Source of the DNA: Alcaligenes endophyticus
Lineage (GTDB): Bacteria; Pseudomonadota; Gammaproteobacteria; Burkholderiales; Burkholderiaceae_B
DNA: 64,000 nt
Assembly: GCF_026344035.1 (NCBI RefSeq)
Contig: NZ_JAPKND010000001.1
Span: forward strand, 372,001 to 436,000
Direction: 5' to 3'
Shown: positions 60,218-64,000 of the stretch, one piece after another
Numbering within the stretch: position 1 is the stretch's first letter
Layout: each line of letters begins with the position of its first letter
Program-made: the position numbers and the translations under genes
Notes under the pieces: model-generated
Database searches by the model: none
Told to the model about the DNA's origin: nothing
Seen by the model: the letters and a program-made list of their open reading frames with translations, nothing else

Positions 60218-62077
60218 CTAACGATCTAGCTGGCTAATATCGCGCACCGCACCACGGTCTGCAGAAGTGGCTAAGGCGGCATAGGCTTTCAAAGCTTGTG
60301 ATACCACACGCTCTCGGCCTACTGGTTTCCAAGCGTCACGACCACGCGCTTGCATTTGCTCACGACGCTGCGCTAGTTCTTCATCGCTTACCGCAAGGTG
60401 AATTGTTCGTGCAGGGATATCGATTTCTATCGTATCACCGTCTTGAATCAAGCCGATGTTGCCCCCTTCAGCGGCTTCGGGTGAGGCATGCCCGATGACC
60501 AAGCCCGAGGAACCACCGGAAAAACGGCCGTCGGTTAGTAAAGCGGTGCTTTTACCTAAACCCATAGACTTGAGGTACGAGGTGGGATAGAGCATCTCCT
60601 GCATGCCTGGCCCGCCTTTAGGGCCTTCGTAGCGAATAATCACCACGTCGCCAGCTTGAACGACGCCATCTAAGATCGCACTGACCGAGTCTTCCTGACT
60701 TTCAAACACACGGGCTTTACCGGTGAATTTGAGGATACTTTCATCCACCCCAGCGGTTTTCACGATACATCCGTTGATGGCGACGTTACCGTACAACACC
60801 GCCAACCCGCCGTCTTGCGAATAAGCATGGGCCTTATCACGAATACAACCATTCACACGATCAGTGTCGAGTGTTTCATAGTAGCGATCTTGGCTAAAGG
60901 CCACTTGTGTGGGTATACCACCTGGGGAAGAACGATAAAAATCGCTCACCGCTTTCACGTTCTCACCCATCACGTCCCAACGGCGTATCGCTTCGCCTAA
61001 GGTTCCGGCATGAACGTTACCCTCGTCCAGATTGAGCAGACCCGCACGACCTAATTCACCCAAAATGCCCATAATGCCACCCGCGCGGTGTACATCTTCC
61101 ATGTGATACTGCTGCGTAGCTGGTGCAACTTTACACAAACACGGCACACGACGCGAGATACGATCAATGTCGGCCATGGTGAAATCCACCTCGGCCTCTT
61201 GAGCTGCCGCTAACAGGTGCAACACCGTATTGGTGGAGCCACCCATGGCAACATCCAGTGTCATGGCGTTTTCAAATGCTTTAAAACTGGCGATACTACG
61301 GGGCAGCACCGACTCATCATCCTGCTCGTAATAGCGTTTAGCCAAGTCCACAATTAAGTGCCCTGCACGCTCGAATAAACCTTGACGACGTTTATGCGTG
61401 GCAACGATGGAACCGTTTCCTGGCAACGCTAAGCCTAAAGCTTCAGTCAAACAGTTCATGGAGTTAGCGGTAAACATACCGGAACACGAACCACAGGTAG
61501 GACAGGCGCTGCGCTCTACCTCAGCGGCCTGCTCATCGCTGATGTTAGGATCAGCGGCTTGAATCATGGCGTCGATTAAGTCCAACTTTTGTACGACGGT
61601 TTTGCCGTCTGGCGAATAGACTTTACCGGCCTCCATAGGGCCGCCGGACACAAACACCGCCGGAATGTTCAAGCGCATAGCGGCCATCAGCATACCGGGG
61701 GTGATCTTATCGCAGTTCGAAATGCACACGATGGCATCGGCACAATGTGCATTCACCATGTATTCGACGGAATCAGCGATCAGTTCGCGAGAAGGCAGCG
61801 AATACAACATACCGCCGTGCCCCATGGCAATACCATCATCGACTGCGATGGTATTAAATTCTTTAGCAACCCCACCGGCTGCTTCAATCTGACGCGCAAC
61901 CAACTGCCCCATGTCTTTCAAATGCACATGACCGGGCACAAATTGCGTAAATGAGTTCACCACCGCGATAATAGGCTTGTTGAAATCATCATCTTTCATG
62001 CCGGTTGCGCGCCACAGGGCACGCGCGCCGGCCATATTTCGCCCATGCGTGGACGTACGAGAACGATACTGAGGCAT
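60218..62077 (-). CDS. ilvD: Dihydroxy-acid dehydratase
   Basis: A 619-residue enzyme, matching the usual 616-620. Fe-S and Mg ligands: [12 protein letters not shown] and [19 protein letters not shown], the KTAGVDES region, and the C-terminal [25 protein letters not shown] with the catalytic Ser. It makes 2-oxo acids for valine, isoleucine, leucine and pantothenate. ATG 62077 ([18 protein letters not shown]) is the conserved start; the ORF extends 19 codons upstream without homology. Divergent from ppc. Confidence 0.97.
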   Translation of the reverse strand: MPQYRSRTSTHGRNMAGARALWRATGMKDDDFNKPIIAVVNSFTQFVPGHVHLKDMGQLVARQIEAAGGVAKEFNTIAVDDGIAMGHGGMLYSLPSRELIADSVEYMVNAHCADAIVCISNCDKITPGMLMAAMRLNIPAVFVSGGPMEAGKVYSPDGKTVVQKLDLIDAMIQAADPNISDEQAAEVERSACPTCGSCSGMFTANSMNCLTEALGLALPGNGSIVATHKRRQGLFERAGHLIVDLAKRYYEQDDESVLPRSIASFKAFENAMTLDVAMGGSTNTVLHLLAAAQEAEVDFTMADIDRISRRVPCLCKVAPATQQYHMEDVHRAGGIMGILGELGRAGLLNLDEGNVHAGTLGEAIRRWDVMGENVKAVSDFYRSSPGGIPTQVAFSQDRYYETLDTDRVNGCIRDKAHAYSQDGGLAVLYGNVAINGCIVKTAGVDESILKFTGKARVFESQEDSVSAILDGVVQAGDVVIIRYEGPKGGPGMQEMLYPTSYLKSMGLGKSTALLTDGRFSGGSSGLVIGHASPEAAEGGNIGLIQDGDTIEIDIPARTIHLAVSDEELAQRREQMQARGRDAWKPVGRERVVSQALKAYAALATSADRGAVRDISQLDR

Positions 62078-62236
62078 TGCAATCTCTGGCCAAAAAAAGA
62101 TGTAAAGACGATTATGATAATCGGGTAAGCGCATTTATGTGCAGAACATCACTGCTACCTATGCGAGTTTTCCTGTAATACTACGACTATATCTCATACA
62201 TTGAACGATTTACTCAACTCTAGCAAGGAGTTCCAC

Positions 62237-64000
62237 ATGCAGGACAAGGCAAACGGGGTATCCTCACCGCTACGTCAAGATATCCGTTTTCTAGGCAAAG
62301 CTCTGGGCGATGTGATTCGCGAAACGGAAGGTCGCGCAACATTTAATATGATCGAAGCGTTACGCCGCTCTGCGGTGGGCTTTCGTCGTGAACACGACCC
62401 GGCTATGGCAGAGATTCTAGAAAAAAGCATTCCCAAGCTCTCTGATACCCAAGCCCGTTCCGTCGCCCGCGCATTCGCCTACTTCCTGCATTTGTCTAAT
62501 ATAGCTGAAGACCGCGACCAAAACCGCCGTCGTCATGCGGCACATCCAGAAGATACTCCCGGCAGCCTGCAACATGCAGTCAAAACCCTGCTAGATCAAG
62601 GCCTAAGTGCCAACCGCATTCGTCGCTATCTGCAAGAGGCATGTGTTATGCCTGTGCTCACCGCCCACCCTACCGAGGTGCAGCGTCAAAGCACATTGGC
62701 CGTGCATATGGCTATCGCCGAGCAACTACGCAAGCTTGATGCCAGCCAGCACAAACAAGGCAATCACCAAGCCCAAGCGCGTCTGAACGGCTTAGTGGCG
62801 CTACTGTGGCAAACACGCATGTTGCGTGATCATAAGCTGAATGTGTTAGATGAAATTGATAATGCATTAGCCTACTACAACACCACCTTCTTACCGTCTA
62901 TCCCTCAAGTTTACAAGGACTTAGATCTTTTACTGTCCAAACCCACCCGGTCTCCGTTAGAAGCCAGTAGCCCTGCTTTACCACCGTTTTTGCGCATGGG
63001 CAGTTGGATCGGGGGCGACCGTGACGGTAACCCCAATGTGGATCAACACACCATGCAAGAGGCCTTGCAGCGCCAAAGTGCATATGCCTTGCGCCATTAT
63101 CTCCAAGAGGTCAAGGCACTCGCCACTGAAATTTCTGTTTCCGACGGATTAACAGAAGTCAGCGCGGATTTGCGCAAGTTGTCGCAAACCAGTCTAGACC
63201 CCTCTCCGCACCGCATCGACGAACCCTACCGTCGTAGTCTGATCCACATTTATGCCCGTTTAGCAGCCACCTCTGTACATTTGCTGGGCCGCCAACTGGC
63301 CGAGCGCACTACTTACGACACCCAGCCTTACCACACCCCCCAAGAATTGCTGGCCGACCTGAAAATCGTCTCGGACTCCTTATCTGCTCATTATGGCGGT
63401 GCCATTGCAGACCTGCGTTTACAACCGCTAATACAAGCCGTAGAGGTCTTCGGTTTCCACTTAGCTACCCTAGACTTACGTCAAAGCTCGGATGTACATG
63501 AACGAGTGCTAGATGAGTTGTTCCGGGTCGCCGGTACCGAATACAAGGGCCAATTGGTGCAATACCATAAGCTGGACGAGGAAGATCGTATTACGCTCTT
63601 ACGCCAAGAGCTGAAAGATCGCCGCCCCCTCGTATCACCGTGGTATCGCTATAGCCCTGAAACCGAAAAAGAACTGTCTATCTTACGCATGGCAGCTCAG
63701 TGTCGCGCTCGTTTTGGCGCGCGTGCTATCGAACAAAGTATTGTTTCCCATACTGAAACGCTGAGTGACTTGCTGGAGGTGCTGGTGCTACAGCAGGAAA
63801 CCGGTCTCATCGTGCCCGGCTCAGAGCAGGCTAATGAAACCGGCTTGATGGTGGTGCCCTTGTTTGAAACGATACCTGACTTAGAACGTGGGCCCGGCAT
63901 TATGACTCGCTGGCTAGACTTGCCAGAGATCCGACACCGTATTCGTGATGTACATGGTAGCGTTCAAGAGGTCATGCTGGGGTATTCAGACAGCAATAAG
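62237..64000 (+). CDS. ppc: Phosphoenolpyruvate carboxylase, N-terminal 588 residues (runs off the window)
   Basis: Open from ATG 62237 (AAGGAG eight bases upstream) through the last base. The catalytic histidine is in VMPVLTAHPTEVQRQ (His144). MGSWIGGDRDGNPNVDQHTMQEAL, FHLATLDLRQSSDVHERVLDEL and the terminal VMLGYSDSNK with the catalytic Lys are all PEP carboxylase signatures. The enzyme adds bicarbonate to PEP to give oxaloacetate. About 35-40 per cent of the protein lies outside to the right. Confidence 0.97.
   Translation, partial: MQDKANGVSSPLRQDIRFLGKALGDVIRETEGRATFNMIEALRRSAVGFRREHDPAMAEILEKSIPKLSDTQARSVARAFAYFLHLSNIAEDRDQNRRRHAAHPEDTPGSLQHAVKTLLDQGLSANRIRRYLQEACVMPVLTAHPTEVQRQSTLAVHMAIAEQLRKLDASQHKQGNHQAQARLNGLVALLWQTRMLRDHKLNVLDEIDNALAYYNTTFLPSIPQVYKDLDLLLSKPTRSPLEASSPALPPFLRMGSWIGGDRDGNPNVDQHTMQEALQRQSAYALRHYLQEVKALATEISVSDGLTEVSADLRKLSQTSLDPSPHRIDEPYRRSLIHIYARLAATSVHLLGRQLAERTTYDTQPYHTPQELLADLKIVSDSLSAHYGGAIADLRLQPLIQAVEVFGFHLATLDLRQSSDVHERVLDELFRVAGTEYKGQLVQYHKLDEEDRITLLRQELKDRRPLVSPWYRYSPETEKELSILRMAAQCRARFGARAIEQSIVSHTETLSDLLEVLVLQQETGLIVPGSEQANETGLMVVPLFETIPDLERGPGIMTRWLDLPEIRHRIRDVHGSVQEVMLGYSDSNK

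Noticed and set aside
1-64000. CRISPR array
   Set aside because: No run of regularly spaced 25-40 bp direct repeats and no cas genes were seen; the repeats found are short palindromes or terminators.

Overview
The window reads as a chromosomal segment of a betaproteobacterium, most likely family Alcaligenaceae (Burkholderiales). The evidence is three orphan Bug/TctC-type solute receptors with no TctA/TctB partners, a fused indolepyruvate ferredoxin oxidoreductase, a homodimeric AceE-type pyruvate dehydrogenase E1, moderate GC content, and dense same-strand catabolic operons that carry their own regulators. Genus is not determinable from what I can see. Almost everything from 1 to 42.5 kb is on the minus strand.

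Left edge (0-2.6 kb): the start of a DeoR-type repressor gene with palindromic operators, then a two-gene unit that matches the folate-independent methionine synthase MesD and its partner MesX (DUF1852). From 20.3 down to 2.9 kb runs one long, tightly packed amino-acid catabolic operon: fused IorAB, ACAD10/11-like acyl-CoA dehydrogenase, SDR, APH-type kinase, DadA-like dehydrogenase, Asp/Glu racemase-like protein, a complete Liv-type ABC importer, a DapA paralog, a PuuB-like oxidase, an Ldh2-type reductase and a GntR/FCD regulator. A RidA gene is divergent. TGTCGACA palindromes between iorAB and ridA are plausible GntR sites. Amino-acid import, oxidation to an imine, imine hydrolysis, oxidative decarboxylation to acyl-CoA and removal of a hydroxyl group form a coherent route; the substrate is unknown.

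21-31 kb: two hypothetical envelope genes; an IclR - CoA transferase - crotonase - Bug receptor unit; then a decayed patch with a chimeric deletion scar (outer-membrane SphA-like start joined to a GH3 beta-glucosidase tail) and an AraC gene broken by a frameshift in an A8 tract. 30-39.5 kb: two further catabolic operons with three RraA-type aldolase paralogs, two Bug receptors, an enolase-superfamily dehydratase, two dehydrogenases, a CMD/AhpD-like protein and Lrp and LysR regulators. An orphan aceE follows at 39.8-42.5 kb.

42.7-53.6 kb holds an unfamiliar envelope system: a secreted protein, a divergent transglutaminase-fold protein with no catalytic Cys, and a convergent DUF3617 gene plus giant PPC/von Willebrand A protein. 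Three promoters here carry the same 16-bp operator (CCGTCT-N4-AGACGG) placed 22-23 bp before the -10 box. This is my best candidate for an undescribed, co-regulated system.

53.7-57.5 kb looks like an eroded defence/mobile region next to tRNA-Leu(CAA): a MazG-like pyrophosphohydrolase with a DUF2075 nuclease-helicase, a tRNA-Leu fragment, inverted repeats and a TIR-like remnant. The right end is housekeeping: DUF2892 protein, AI-2E-type transporter, NadE, IlvD and the first 588 codons of PEP carboxylase.
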